A stretch of 64,000 nucleotides of DNA from Beroe forskalii (Eukaryota; Ctenophora; Nuda; Beroida; Beroidae), in NCBI GenBank assembly GCA_011033025.1, contig WFMF01000268.1:1-64000 (forward strand), written 5' to 3'. A program made the position numbers and the translations under genes. The notes under the pieces were generated by a model. The model was not told where the DNA came from. It worked only from the letters and a program-made list of their open reading frames with translations, and searched no databases. Position 1 is the stretch's first letter. Every line of letters starts with the position of its first letter. Below are positions 36,201 through 44,408 of the stretch, piece by piece.

Positions 36201-37279
36201 TAGGGCTGTACCCCACTCCAGACTTCCTATCAGGAAGAAAACAGGTGGTTAAAATGTTGTGGTGCTTATTCCTCTCTGGAGTATTACATCTTATTTCTAT
36301 CTACGTGTACTTGTGTTTTTGACTTAATTTCTGTGTTTTGACTTAATTTCTTAGATTCCTTGACTTAAACTCTGCTTTTTTAAAACAGTAACCCTAATCT
36401 CCCTTCAACTGACACCCTCCTTTTCTCTGAATTTATACTCCATTCCTGTTGGTTCTGATCCACATGTATATCCCCCTCTCATCGGTCGGGCCATGAAGTG
36501 CTGTGGGTTTATTTACCGTCTAGGCGGTCTCAAGTGTGTCTGCTAATTATCATTGGTAAAATCTTCAGATGGAGTGTGGCGGTATGATGTGCCTGAGATC
36601 ACTGAACGTTTGGTGCCGTACAACGACGTTATGTCTCACTTAGAGAAGAAAATGTCACAAGATGAGACTTACAACCCTAACCATCCCCTCAGCATCATAG
36701 GCTTCAGTAACGAGGTCTACTAATCTCAGTTGCTATCTGAGATTATTTTAACTACTTTTCGTAATGTCAAATAACTTCAAATCTTGATTCTTGATGCATT
36801 TATGTTTTTCTATATCTGTTTTGAATTTCATTTCGGCAAGTATTAACTAGTAGTAAGATGCTCTGTTATTTATTCTTACTTATAATTAACACAGGTTCGT
36901 GCGTTGAAGGAGGCGTACTACTACAACATTCCCATTGGCGTGATACTGCTGAACCTCAAGAATCTGAAGAACGTTACCTTCCACCCAGAGGTTCACCAGA
37001 TCGATACACAGGTATTCAACTCTGTTTATTCATGCTGATTCTAACATAAATGACATTTAATGACCATTTTTAGTTCAGATGATTAGCTATTGTAACCACT
37101 TTGTGACTTATTTGTGACTTATTGTGCCATCATTTTGTATCGCTTTCTCCATTTGATGTATTTCTAATGTCCCTCACTCTTTATATCAGGTGTTAGCGTG
37201 TGAGGCAGTGAAGGCCGGACAACGGGTGTTCGTCTGTAACTCGTTCGTTCTCCTTGACTCTTCCTGGGACGAAGATTAG
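18202..37279 (+). CDS. GREB1/TAGT-like C-terminal domain protein (tentative)
   Basis: Five exons: 18202-18526, 35456-36244, 36569-36714, 36895-37011, 37190-37279 (TAG). Together they make 1467 nt in one consistent frame, 488 aa. The ATG at 18202 is forced: all three frames close between the preceding acceptor (about 18182) and this codon. Residues 1-108 are acidic, Gly/Glu-rich and low-complexity, then SLQWLEANPPSS. Later features are a CPDC motif (about residue 207), VLVVSYEDYGKF, and VWLVDDQVKSF (about 345), whose paired acidic residues resemble a GT-A metal-binding site. IPIGVILLNLKNLKNV and a Cys-rich end follow. This layout resembles the TET/JBP-associated glycosyltransferase-like domain of GREB1; that link is my inference from pattern, not an alignment. 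I do not otherwise recognise the N-terminal part. The first intron is 16.9 kb and contains the sulfotransferase array in the same orientation. Confidence 0.5.
18909..18960. repeat. Hairpin next to a G10 run
   Basis: CCCCCGTCTGTTTGAGATTGA and its near-perfect reverse complement are separated by about 10 nt. The hairpin follows a homopolymer of ten G at 18887-18896. It lies in the first intron of the GREB1-like gene, and its role is unknown. Confidence 0.8.
18961..20668. other. Intronic sequence before the sulfotransferase array
   Basis: No coding exon is recognised. It contains scattered GCGCGCGC tracts (19630, 19732) and generic AT-rich DNA. From about 20220 (GGTATATTGGTATAAAATTT and the ATGAGGTAGAGTAGC phrase near 20305) the sequence matches 29770-29850. 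This segment therefore belongs to the same duplicated unit as the degraded copy at 30.2 kb. Confidence 0.5.
20669..21838. mobile_element. TIR DNA transposon with TAA target duplication (PIF/Harbinger-like)
   Basis: A 1170-bp element with ends GGGATCGTTCACATATTACG and its exact reverse complement. TAA stands on both sides (20666-20668 and 21839-21841). C-rich tracts with GTAATCAAACGTAATCA repeats lie just inside both ends. The paralogous unit at about 30130-30170 reads through without the element, so it supplies an empty site. The interior (about 20920-21530) has a broken open region with SSTEEPEINVLVPPQPPSKP and EWFGRVQRMEYIPPIWAALK in different frames, a decayed gene of unknown identity. A 24-bp AAATTTTCATGAAAATTCTT repeat fills 21610-21725. 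The 3-bp TAA duplication fits PIF/Harbinger; that assignment is inferred. Confidence 0.75.
21902..22918 (+). CDS. Carbohydrate sulfotransferase-like, copy A
   Basis: Intronless 338-aa type II membrane protein of the Sulfotransfer_2 kind (Golgi carbohydrate O-sulfotransferases using PAPS). A short N-terminus is followed by a signal anchor at about residues 9-25 (FRFLLLATTTYILW), a stem, then the 5'-phosphosulfate loop PKTGCT (111-116) and the 3'-phosphate motif VIRNPWTRLVSGF (166-178). Several N-glycosylation sequons occur, including NIT and NYS. The in-frame ATG at 21902 lies 8 nt after an out-of-frame ATG (21894). This copy is the most divergent in its first 200 residues, while its last 140 match the others almost exactly. 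The acceptor sugar cannot be predicted. Confidence 0.88.
   Translation: MGPKNLHTLFRFLLLATTTYILWCQYNCISQSSWSFLAVNFTDTSRDTPSQSNEMKQDLQVPSQDWLHAQFMKAIHISGYSYQPPNDWSNCEPPWLTYYFPNIDTIFTGIPKTGCTNWVNALLETEGAVEPGKKVNTHFFKMTFSMENSLEGPHNSTLWNAFSFAVIRNPWTRLVSGFQDKVSNTSNNQAYKRIGEGILRRMRNITDKAVLANLYPTFEEFIKVLVLDKGRSDRHFKPQFSIMCVPHAAYHYIVPLEFSDQMEEDVSRKIGRDVIPRGSYDKVTSDPRYQKSTLLAKEWLSGIDKELLEQFYEIYKADFVMGNYSNFTDPDFPLPKYS
22919..24090. other. Spacer between sulfotransferase copies A and B
   Basis: Non-coding part of the duplicated unit. It includes AATAAA at about 22994 as a candidate polyadenylation signal for copy A. The conserved downstream and upstream phrases of the array follow (23170-23330 and 23700-23870). 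No further gene is seen. Confidence 0.6.
24091..25101 (+). CDS. Carbohydrate sulfotransferase-like, copy B
   Basis: Intronless, 336 aa, with the same architecture as copy A: signal anchor at residues 7-23 (LHYILLLATITYILWYL), PKTGCT at 109-114, VIRNPWTRLVSGF at 164-176, and the SIMCVPNAAYHYIVPLEF segment. A Golgi type II membrane enzyme is predicted. The ATG lies immediately after CAGGAGGATAT; the CAG at about 24080 could act as a splice or trans-splice acceptor for a short leader, which is speculation. It differs from copies C and F by a small number of residues in the first half and almost none in the second, indicating recent duplication or gene conversion. Confidence 0.88.
   Translation: MSPRNFLHYILLLATITYILWYLKQYVAISQSSWTPFTINIASQETSSKSHPGMGDLQVPSQDWLRIQLWKAIRIAGFSYQPPNDWSNCSPPFLTYYFPNINTIFTGIPKTGCTNWVNALLVTEGAVDPEKKVVTHFAKMKYSLENFLEGPLRSKLWNAFSFVVIRNPWTRLVSGFQNKVSNTSNNSAYKRIGEGMVRRMRNITDKAVLANLYPTFEEFIKVLVLDKGRSDRHFKPQFSIMCVPNAAYHYIVPLEFSDQMEEDVSRKIGRDVIPRGSYDKVTSDPRYQKSTLLAKEWLPGIDKELLEQFYEIYKADFVMGNYSNFTDPDFPLPKYP
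25102..25808. other. Spacer downstream of sulfotransferase copy B
   Basis: Conserved array flank equivalent to 22919-23590. No additional gene. The open frame at 25343-25555 also appears in shortened form in sister units and follows the repeat, not a coding pattern. Confidence 0.6.
25809..26925. repeat. Satellite/MITE block inserted in the array
   Basis: This block interrupts the B-C spacer. Compared with the A-B spacer it replaces about 55 bp between TCTAAAACATT and TACTTCAATGGCTATTCA. The core, 26200-26530, is a 22-bp minisatellite with units near GACACCAGTCTGCCGTATCA; weaker ACACCAGTCT units reach from 25825 to 26750. A short TIR element (26073-26180) is embedded, and 26828-26905 holds palindromes built on TTTTATCTAGATAAAA. 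Confidence 0.85.
26073..26180. mobile_element. 107-bp MITE with 27-bp TIRs
   Basis: Ends AACGCCGCGCACGAGAAATA and TATTTCTCGTGTGCGGTGTT are inverted repeats with about two mismatches over 27 bp, bounded by TA on each side. The size, TIRs and TA flanks fit a Tc1/mariner-type MITE. Superfamily inferred. Confidence 0.6.
27394..28404 (+). CDS. Carbohydrate sulfotransferase-like, copy C
   Basis: Intronless, 336 aa; signal anchor (LHCILLLATITYILWYL), PKTGCT at 109-114, VIRNPWTRLVSGF at 164-176. It differs from copy B in the first half at scattered sites (for example SYPGTGDLQ and VTEGEVDPE) and carries EKGRSDRH where the others have DKGRSDRH. The frame is fully open with an ATG in the same context as copy B. 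A functional Golgi sulfotransferase is predicted; the substrate is unknown. Confidence 0.88.
   Translation: MSPRNFLHCILLLATITYILWYLKQNVSISQSSWTPFTINIASQETSSKSYPGTGDLQVPSQDWLRIQLWKAMRIAGFSYQPPNDWSTCEPPFLTYFFPNINTIFTGIPKTGCTNWVNALLVTEGEVDPEKKVVTHFAKMKYSLENFLEGPHRSKLWNTFSFVVIRNPWTRLVSGFQNKVSNTSNNLAYKRIGEGIVSRMRNITDKAVLANLYPTFEEFIKVLVLEKGRSDRHFKPQFSIMCVPNAAYHYIVPLEFSDQMEEDVSRKIGRDVIPRGSYDKVTSDPRYQKSTLLAKEWLSGIDKDLLEQFYEIYKADFVMGNYSNFTDPDFPLPKYS
28405..29360. other. Spacer downstream of sulfotransferase copy C
   Basis: Conserved array flank (downstream phrases at 28500-28960, upstream phrases at 29190-29340). No extra gene. It merges at about 29360 into sequence of abnormal composition. Confidence 0.6.
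29360..32820. other. Stretch of degraded, probably low-quality sequence
   Basis: Sequence character changes abruptly. Long A, T, C and G runs appear, internal bases of otherwise conserved phrases are lost, and every frame of the two array units is broken many times per 100 bp (for example 29375-29560, 30300-31000 and 32140-32620). Conserved array phrases are still recognisable but compressed, as in poor base calls, not as in ordinary mutational decay. Normal quality returns gradually after about 32760. Coordinates and content within this stretch should be treated as unreliable. Confidence 0.75.
30165..31015 (+). pseudogene. Degraded sulfotransferase copy D (resembles copy A)
   Basis: The leader CAGGTGAGATCAGGATAT at about 30158 and the following CCACATTGTTTCCTTTTTTCTT match copy A rather than B, C or F. 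Fragments of the ORF follow in order: a piece resembling the CEPPWLTYYF region near 30410, GGTATCC at about 30458 where the phosphosulfate loop should be, GGGTCGTTCAGATGACATTTTAA (DKGRSDRHF region) near 30750, and an AAAACCCAATTTCAACTA end. Because it sits in the low-quality stretch, it may be an intact gene that was badly sequenced. Upstream it lacks the 20669-21838 transposon. Confidence 0.6.
32000..32895 (+). pseudogene. Degraded sulfotransferase copy E (resembles B/C/F)
   Basis: The leader GGTGAGATCATCTTTC at 31997 and CTCAGGAGG match copies B, C and F. ORF fragments follow in order, including AAACCCCAAATGACTGG (NDW region), TGAAATATTCCCTTTGGAAAA, and a good-quality end from about 32830 reading GNYSNFTDPDFPLPKYS then stop. 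Many frame breaks occur. As with copy D, poor sequence quality and true pseudogenisation cannot be separated from this sequence alone. Confidence 0.6.
32896..34103. other. Spacer between sulfotransferase copies E and F
   Basis: Conserved array flank of normal quality (33170-33620 downstream phrases, 33700-34000 upstream phrases). No additional gene seen. Confidence 0.6.
34104..35114 (+). CDS. Carbohydrate sulfotransferase-like, copy F
   Basis: Intronless, 336 aa, last unit of the array. Signal anchor at residues 7-23, PKTGCT at 109-114, VIRNPWTRLVSGF at 164-176. It differs from its sisters mostly near the ends: YSHFNDPDFPYPKYP at the C-terminus and ITNKAV in place of ITDKAV, so it loses the acidic residue of that sequon region. 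The array homology stops right after the ORF: downstream sequence (35120 on) no longer matches the spacers, placing the array edge here. The second exon of the host gene starts 341 bp later. Confidence 0.88.
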   Translation: MSPRNFLHYILLLATITYILWYLKQYAAISHSSWTPFTINIASQETSSKSHSGMGDLQVPSQDWLCIQLWKAIRIAGFSYQPPNDWSNCSPPFLTYYFPNINTIFTGIPKTGCTNWVNALLVTEGAVDPEKKVVTHFAKMKYSLENFLEGPHRSKLWNTFSFVVIRNPWTRLVSGFQNKLSNTSNNLAYKRIGEGIVSRMRNITNKAVLANLYPTFEEFIKVLVLDKGRSDRHFKPQFSIMCVPNAAYHYIVPLEFSDQMEEDVSRKIGRDVIPRGSYDKVTSDPRYQKSTLLAKEWLSGIDKELIEQFYEIYKADFVMGNYSHFNDPDFPYPKYP

Positions 37280-37777
37280 AGAAATCGTCAGGGATATTCA
37301 ATCAAAATATGCTTATCTTTATATGAGAATATGAATTGTGACATCTTCACCAGACGCTTGCACCCTTAGAAAGAGACCAAGGCTTGCTCAACAGGTCCTC
37401 AGAAGCAATGGAGAATCTGTGTTTAAAATGTTGCAGATTAACTTTGGAAAAGAATGTGCAGTGTGACTGTAAGAGAGTAGATTTCAACTGAAATTTACTC
37501 ACTTTAGTACGAGTTTGCATGGATCCGCATGGATAGACATTAGGTACATTAGTACAGGGGCAGAATATTTAACTGTCGTGAGTATTTGTATAGTAGTGAG
37601 GGGAAGGGAAATAATTCCATTTTATGTTTAAATCTGGCGTGAATCTAAACTGTAAATAGTGTAAATAAGTGTAAATAATTTATATTGATTGATGTTTTTA
37701 AATCATATTTCAATATTGCATGACCTACGATGAGTGTCAGTGCTTCAGTGTTATTCGTTTAGATCTTTTACTGTAAG

Positions 37778-37783
37778 AATAAA
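37778..37783 (+). terminator. Candidate polyadenylation signal of the GREB1-like gene
   Basis: AATAAA about 500 bp after the TAG at 37277-37279, in AT-rich 3' UTR-like sequence, followed by T-rich DNA. It is the best hexamer in the interval. Confidence 0.5.
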
Positions 37784-39620
37784 TTGTATACTTACTGCAT
37801 TTACTTCCTCGCTACCATGACATTATTTATCTGATCGGTTAATTGCCTAATCGTTTACTTATACTTTCTAGGGTTTTTGGCAAAACAGTATAGGTACTTT
37901 AGTTCAGTTAGCAATTTGTGTTTTGTAGAATAGAAGTAACAAATGCATCAACTCATTAAAGTTTAAATAAGTTAACTATTTGTATGATCTTGAATTGGTC
38001 ACTCACTCACTTTCTATTTGCATTGAGTATTTGAATTAAATTGACTATTTATTTATGGGATTTCAGTAGATTGAACCTTTAGAAGATTTATAATGTTAGC
38101 ATCGGTAGACTGAAACTTTGTCAGCGTAGCGATCATTTTTGAAAATGTAAAGATTGAACTAACCTACCATATTCTTTTATAGCATTTTATCAGAACCCTA
38201 TTTTTCATTGTTCTGAAATATAATGTGTTCACTGGATTTTCTTTACTCAATGTAATTGAGGATCCTGTGCAACATTTTATGAGAAACAATCTGCAACTTT
38301 GAATTACCTGTGCCCTTTCATGAAAGCATGAAATCACCCATCAGGATAAATCATCAAAATAAAGGCACTGTTTCTTTCTTGGGACAGCATGGCATGTTTT
38401 ATGCCGGGCTAGTGAAGGAAATTGCCTTTAATCTATCTAGTTTGGGATCCAGTTTGTTGCTCGTCATTCGTTACGGCAACCCCTCCGAAATTTAATTTTA
38501 ATAATGGTTTCTAAAAATTAGCAGGTGGAAAGTTTATACCTCACTCATTTGAAATCAACTTTAGCTGCGTACTGTTTCATTTTTGTGGTTTATATCTCGC
38601 TGCATGTTTTGCGGGCCAAAGCCTATGTTCTTGAGGGTCTCTGTCTGGGCCCTTTTAGAGGTTGGGGCACTTGAAGGCCAAGGATTGCTAAACCTTCTAT
38701 GCGACTTTCTGCAACACCGTCCAAACTCCAAATTTTGAAGAGGATATTCTGTATGTAGCACCCATCTATCGAGATTCTGTCCTTTTTGCCTCAAAATACC
38801 AGCGCGAACACCCATTTCATGAATTAAATCTGACGAGATGAAATTGAATGACGCGCGTCTTTCCGCACACTTGTTTAAAAGTCAGTTTGGCGCGAAATCC
38901 GAGTGCAAATTTGATGTAAAAAGCAAATTTTGTCAGTTTGGAGTGTGTTTTTTCAGCGCGCGCGCACTACGCGCCGAAACTGAAACCTAAACAAACCCCC
39001 AAACATGAATTTAGGAGTTATCAAGGGAGTGAACCGTGAAGGCCATCGATGGAGTACAAGAGTACGTACGTCGTCCACCAACTTTAAACCATTTTGGCCA
39101 CTTCCTCAGTCCGCATTCTAGTGACCCCTTCCCACCGGCGTCAGAATTTTTCTTGAAAACCTTTTGAGTCATCATTTTCGGGCCCGAAATTTCAAGATTT
39201 TTAATGAGAGAAGGTAGACAAGAGTCTTTTCTAATATTGATAATGGTTTGATAATAATCAAAATCCATAATATTTATTAAGACTGATCAAAAGTAAAAAG
39301 TTTGTAGGCAGTTTAGTTTCTACTAAACGATATTCATAAAAATTAAATCGTCTTTCAATATATAACTAAGAGAAATAAAATGGATTAGAATTAGGGTTTT
39401 CTTCAACTTCAAAAAGTCGTATAAAAAATATATCACTTTTCGAATAAAAAGATTCTATAGTTTAGTAATTAGCTTTGATAAAATAGTTCCAACTAAAATT
39501 AGTTGATATTAGATAGATGATATCACATACAGAGTTGAAATGTAAATAAATTAGTTTGGTAAGTAATATATAAGTTAAACAGAAACAGGCTCGATCGCGT
39601 CGAGTTCTTTTGATAAAAGT
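37784..39620. other. Intergenic region between convergent genes
   Basis: AT-rich, no recognised gene. Two open minus-strand frames (38561-38815 and 39011-39268) lie in less AT-rich blocks, contain no known motif and are probably remnants of interspersed repeats. GCGCGCGCGC occurs near 38957. The neighbouring genes end towards each other here, so both 3' UTRs must fall in this interval. Confidence 0.45.
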
Positions 39621-42109
39621 TTACATGGACATTCCTGCAATGCTTGCAGACAAAACATCGTCAGCTCCATGAGCAGTGGGGTGTGGTGTGAAGGCTGGGT
39701 TGACTGGGTCCTTGGCTGTGAAGGCTGGGTAGACTGGGTCCTTGGCTGTGAAGGCTGGGTAGACTGGGTCCTTGGCTGTGAAGGCTGGGAAGACTGGATC
39801 CTTGGGCGGAGTAAAGGTAGCTGGGCAGACTGGATCCTTGGATGTGAATGTTGGGTAGACTGGATCCTTGGCTGTGAATGCTGGGTAGATTGGATCGTTA
39901 GTTGGCGTAAAGGCTGGGTAGAGTGGGTCGCTAACAGGCGAGGGTGGAGTGAAGGCTGGATCCCTTGCTTTAGGTGGTAACCCGGAACAGTACGCTGGGA
40001 TGAAACTGTAGCTGTTCTCATAGAACTGAGTGGTCTGGTGCTGTCCCATGTAGGCTGAAGTCTGGTACCCCAATGACTGACTTGGGGGCTGCATGTACTG
40101 GTATACTGGGATGAAGGGTGCGCAGCTTGGGAAAGCAGACTGGAGTGGAGTGGTAGCCAAGGGGGACTGTAGAGGTGTGGTAGAGAAGGGGGATTGTAGA
40201 GGTGTGGCAGCGAACGGGGATTGGAGTGGCGTGGTAGCACATGTAGGAGACCAAACTGAAAGAAAGATAATTGAACTTCATTGGCAAGAGTTTACATTTC
40301 ATGATTAAATAGATCCCTCATCCCACTGTAGTCAGATTATGAAGTTTTGAAGAGATTTTCAACTTCATTTCGATCAGAAAGCAGAAGAATTTACATGTTT
40401 GCTCCTTACCTGGTCCCATAGCCGGATTATATCCAGAGGAGAGAGGTGCCCATGTCTGGGGTGACTGGGGTGCCCAAATCTGGGGGGACTGTGGGGTGTT
40501 GATGTTGAGGGTGAGACTGCCTACTCCTCGTCTCTCAGCCAGCACCGGGTTTGTGTGGGATGTTACATCACTCTCAGCTATTCCTTGCTCATCAGTCCTG
40601 CCGGGGGGATGTTCAGTATTTTTTAAAGCTGTGAGTTTGGGTTCAATTGTGAATTGAATTGAAATGAGTTTTTTGAATATTTCACAAAACAAAACTAGAA
40701 AAAGACTCCGGTTCTGGGACCTGTCCCACTTGACACTTCCAGAGAGAAAAATGCCCGTATACAGGGCTATCAAAATTATCTATAGTCTCCTACCTTGGCA
40801 TGTCAGCAGCCTCAGTCCAGTGGTCAGGCAGGAAGTCAGAGTCACTTGATGTAGCTGAGGTAGACGAGTCCACATCCTCATTGGGATCTGTGGAAGTTCC
40901 AGTGGACTTGGAGTTAGTATCAGTTGACTGGGGGGCAAAGTTTGCAGTGGGGCATCGCTTCACGTACAACACCTGGGAGGATTACAGTGAAAGTTTAATA
41001 TTGATTGATGGGTACCGGAATGTAATTGCAATGATGTTTGTCAATTCAATTCAATTCAATTACAGCATAAAATAAACACAGCTTTGAAATCTGAAATAAA
41101 GAACTGAAAGGCTCCTCACCTCCTTCTTCTGAATGCGGATTGCTTGTCTCACCAGCAACTTTCTCCCTTCTCTGGAGAAGATAGTGTCACCCTGCAGAGA
41201 ATCAAAGAATCAGAGAGACAGAGAGTTTGAATAAGCCTCAAAAAGTTGTAAAGCCGGTACAATTACTAGTCAATTCAAACCTTCATCTGATAGTACATTA
41301 CAAATTTAGGCGGCTCTCTAGCGCAAAGACGAGCACATTTGAAATTCCCAATCCTGAACTGTTGAATATAAACTCACCTCATCAAGAAGTTGCTTAGCCT
41401 CACTTTCTGATCTGAAGTCCACGAATGAGTAACCCTTCGAGCAACCGTTCACGTCTCTGATAACCTGCAGGAGTAAGATACTGTAGAATCGAAATGTCAT
41501 TAACACAAATCTAATTCAAACCAGTTGCTACATCGATCTTAAGATAAACACAGTAACTTTATCGTATGGATGTGAATATACCACGACCGTTTAGGTGTAA
41601 AATAGACCCCATATTCTGCCACTGATTTACATTACACAACCCTTGTACCATGCACACTAAACACTTAAACATACCTTGACATCCTCTGGGTAATGGTGGT
41701 ACTTCCTCAGCAACCAAACCACGTCATATTCGCACATTCTAGTATGCAGGTTACCCAGGAACACTCGGTTGGAGTACACCACACCACTCCTGCTGATCTG
41801 AAATGTAACGGAGTCAGTTGTTTACAATCAATATTATGTGCTACATTTGACCAATTAGGTCATCACTGCAACTAGGATTGTGAAAATGTAAATTTACTGG
41901 GAAATGACTTTGGCAGTGTATTGCAAATTAATGAAGCTCTCATGAAAACAAATGTAAATAAGTAAATACGAAGTAGCACTGATCTTACAACCAACGTAGA
42001 AAATTAAAATCAATACAATGTCAGATGATACAAAGCTATGGGATATTGATTATTGACAGTAAAAGTATCCAAAACTCACAGTTTTGTCCTTGTTCTGGTC
42101 GTTGTTCAT
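39621..42109 (-). CDS. DAZ/Boule-like RNA-binding protein (one RRM)
   Basis: Seven exons on the minus strand: 42109-42080 (ATG), 41797-41675, 41464-41378, 41191-41120, 40972-40794, 40597-40410, 40255-39621 (TAA). Together they give 1314 nt in one frame, 437 aa. A single RRM spans about residues 17-105, with RNP2 VFLGNL and RNP1 KGYSFVDF. The segment after the RRM, KLLVRQAIRIQ, resembles the conserved ending of DAZ/Boule RRMs. Such proteins bind 3' UTRs and promote translation in germ cells. The tail is Ser/Thr-rich, then has four TTPLQSP-type repeats and about nine decapeptides near DPVYPAFTAK. The DAZ-family call rests on RRM features and the repeat-bearing tail; another cytoplasmic RRM family is possible. 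Confidence 0.68.
39690..39960 (-). repeat. 30-bp coding repeat in the DAZ-like last exon
   Basis: About nine in-frame copies of a 30-bp unit (plus-strand form GAAGGCTGGGTAGACTGGGT followed by CCTTGGCTGT) encode decapeptides such as DPVYPAFTAK, with variants SDPLYPAFTP, NDPIYPAFTA and DPVCPATFTPPK. Adjacent central copies are nearly identical, which suggests recent expansion. On the opposite strand the same repeat gives a long Trp-rich open frame that is not a gene. Confidence 0.88.
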
Positions 42110-42420
42110 GGAGGAAAGGGTAAACTTGTGTCAGGCGAAGAATATCAACCAAGATGTGAGATGAGACGAGCAGGATAAAGTTTTCAGATTGAAGCCAGGG
42201 CAGCGGAGGATCAACGTATCCAACGAGTTGTCAACTGGAAGTGAGCACCGAGCGGAAGTTCCCACGGCCGTCTGGTTGTTGCGCTGAACTGTGATTGGAC
42301 GCGCGCGCCTTCCTGCACGCTGATTGGCTCGTTGTTATCACGTGACATGCACACGTTAGTTCCCACGCGCCGTACCAGACAGGTCTGAAAACAGTTGTAT
42401 TTGAGACAGGTACAAAGTAC
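42110..42420 (-). promoter_or_regulatory. Putative promoter of the DAZ-like gene
   Basis: Less AT-rich and CpG-bearing compared with its surroundings. Two GATTGG (inverted CCAAT) boxes at about 42293 and 42321, a GCGCGCGC tract at 42301, and CACGTGAC at 42340 lie 190-230 bp upstream of the minus-strand ATG at 42109. No TATA box at a usual distance. Function inferred from composition and motifs. Confidence 0.45.
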
Positions 42421-44408
42421 CGCAGTACTGCAGAAAGGAAGTAATTAGAGATCGCACAAGAACAACAGACGGTATTACTATTTCATTACTTTTCCATTCA
42501 CATTCATCATAATGACGTAGAAGTCCATCGCCTATTGATCTTGCACGACCATTACATTATGATTAACAACACAGAGATTTAGCGAGGTCTAATTCTATGA
42601 AAACCACAATATTGATATTTCACTTTACTTGGTTTTAGAAAATGTTCCCGTGAGAATTTACCAAATGAATAGAAACAAATTCACTAATTAAATTAACATA
42701 AACGCGTGCCAATGCCATTGACACAAACTTCTTTAAATTTCAAAATTATGCCATTATAAAAAATTACAAATGCGACGAATAAATCCAAACTTTTGTCATA
42801 AAATAAGATTTAGAACAAGAATCATTTTCTATTACAATCAGAAAAATAATTATAAATAATATTACGTAACATTGTTACTAACAATACAAAATTTACACAT
42901 CGTTAAAAGTACAAATACCTTCAAAATATAAATCGAATTAACGGAAAATCAAAACATTTATAATTTATCCTTTATACTGCACGGAAATTATCGGTGCCAC
43001 GTGATTCTTTTAATTAATGTTTAACTTAAAAGTTAATTATAATTTTAATTGGAATTGAATTCTTATATTGCATTGAAATACTTTAATGGACGATTAATCT
43101 AGCTGCATTTGCAATAAAATAAACATAATCTTTGCTCTTAAATGTTTAAACTCTGAAAAATCACAGTTTTCAGTAGCATGGGCAAGCGGTTGGTCTCAAA
43201 ACACAAAACATCATTCTCAGTATCCCGACCACATTTCAGTTACCAGATACAAAACGAAAAGTTCCTCAAAGGTAAAATCAAATACAAAAAGAATCTGCAT
43301 ACAAAATCATAAAAAACTCTCTTAATTGACTTCAAATCTAGAAGGCTTTAATCCTTTTCACTTAAACTAATTCGTAATTACCATATAGACCTAACCATTA
43401 CCACTTAAACTCAAAGTTAACTTAGGGCAAAAATAATTCACCTTCCAATGAGATGATACTTGACTCAACGTATTAGCTTTCATTTTCAAGTCGGGTGGGC
43501 GACATCTCATCTCACGACATTTCATCTCAGGACACTTCATCTCCCTGTCCTGACCCTAACCATAACCCTAACCCAAACCCTACCCCTGACCCTAACCCAA
43601 AACGTAGCCCTAACCCTAACCCAGGCCCTAACCTTTGCGTAGAGCTGACATATTGCGAGATAAAGTGTCCTGAGATGAAGTGTCGTGAAATGAAATGTCC
43701 GTTCCCCTTCAAGTCCAATTGACACTGACCAATCAGCGCATGATTCGGCCGTAACGTCGGTTGCTGATTGGTCACTGCCGTGACGTTTTCGTGATAAATA
43801 GAAGCTAGGTAATACGCCTCAGATAATATAAGTACTGTAGATCATGTACAACCTGCATAACCCCCATATTTAGTACAAATTGTTATTACCCAGTCAGAGT
43901 GTCAGGTACATTAACTTAAAAGTGAACATTAACTTCAAGTTAAATTCAGTACCCAATGTCTGTCTGTTAATGAACAGGGGCTTTAATGTAGCCCCGCCGG
44001 ATATAATATCCGCCGGGTAATATCTCGTTATGACAATAGTTAACATCCTCATTATCATTAACATGACGCAGCTATACAAATTGACATCGACAGTTCATGG
44101 CATCCTTCATTCTAAAAGGATGTGCGCTCCCAAGATATATAATTTGAAATTGCCACTCCAACCACCAACAATTCATCAAGGTATGACCATTACAAAATTG
44201 TCGACAAACAAACATACATACTATAGGCAACGGAATATCATTTAACCAACGGCGTGCCATTGTTCAACCAATCAAACGAGAATATCTAAATCTTACAAAT
44301 CCTGTGTAATGATTGGTCAATGCCTGATGTGCCATGGGTAAACTAATATCCCGTTGATCTAACAAACAATCTTCCCTGTCACAAGCTCTAGGGAAGTAGC
44401 CAGGGTAA
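42421..44408. other. Intergenic AT-rich DNA with short inverted-repeat elements
   Basis: No gene seen between the DAZ-like start and the EVI5 stop; both genes are on the minus strand. The interval is strongly AT-rich (42600-43440). It contains the TIR element with telomere-like core (43500-43700), a CCAATCAGC...GCTGATTGG inverted pair at 43729-43772, and a GCCGGATATAATATCCGCC hairpin at about 43997-44015. Confidence 0.5.
43500..43700. mobile_element. MITE-like element with telomere-type core
   Basis: Inverted ends of about 45 bp are made of GACATTTCATCTCA-type modules: GACATCTCATCTCACGACAT on the left, with TCGTGAAATGAAATGTC as its right counterpart. They enclose about 100 bp of CCCTAA-like repeats (43555-43640: ACCCTAACC, CATAACCCTAACCC, GCCCTAACCCTAACCC). 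Telomeric C-strand motifs, oriented one way, form the loop of the fold-back. Confidence 0.75.

Noticed and set aside
38561-39268. Two minus-strand frames between convergent genes
   Set aside because: Short, without motif or splice context; more likely repeat remnants.
39669-40308. Plus-strand Trp/Gly-rich frames opposite the DAZ-like last exon
   Set aside because: Antisense shadow of the coding decapeptide repeat. The minus-strand frame joins six other exons in phase.
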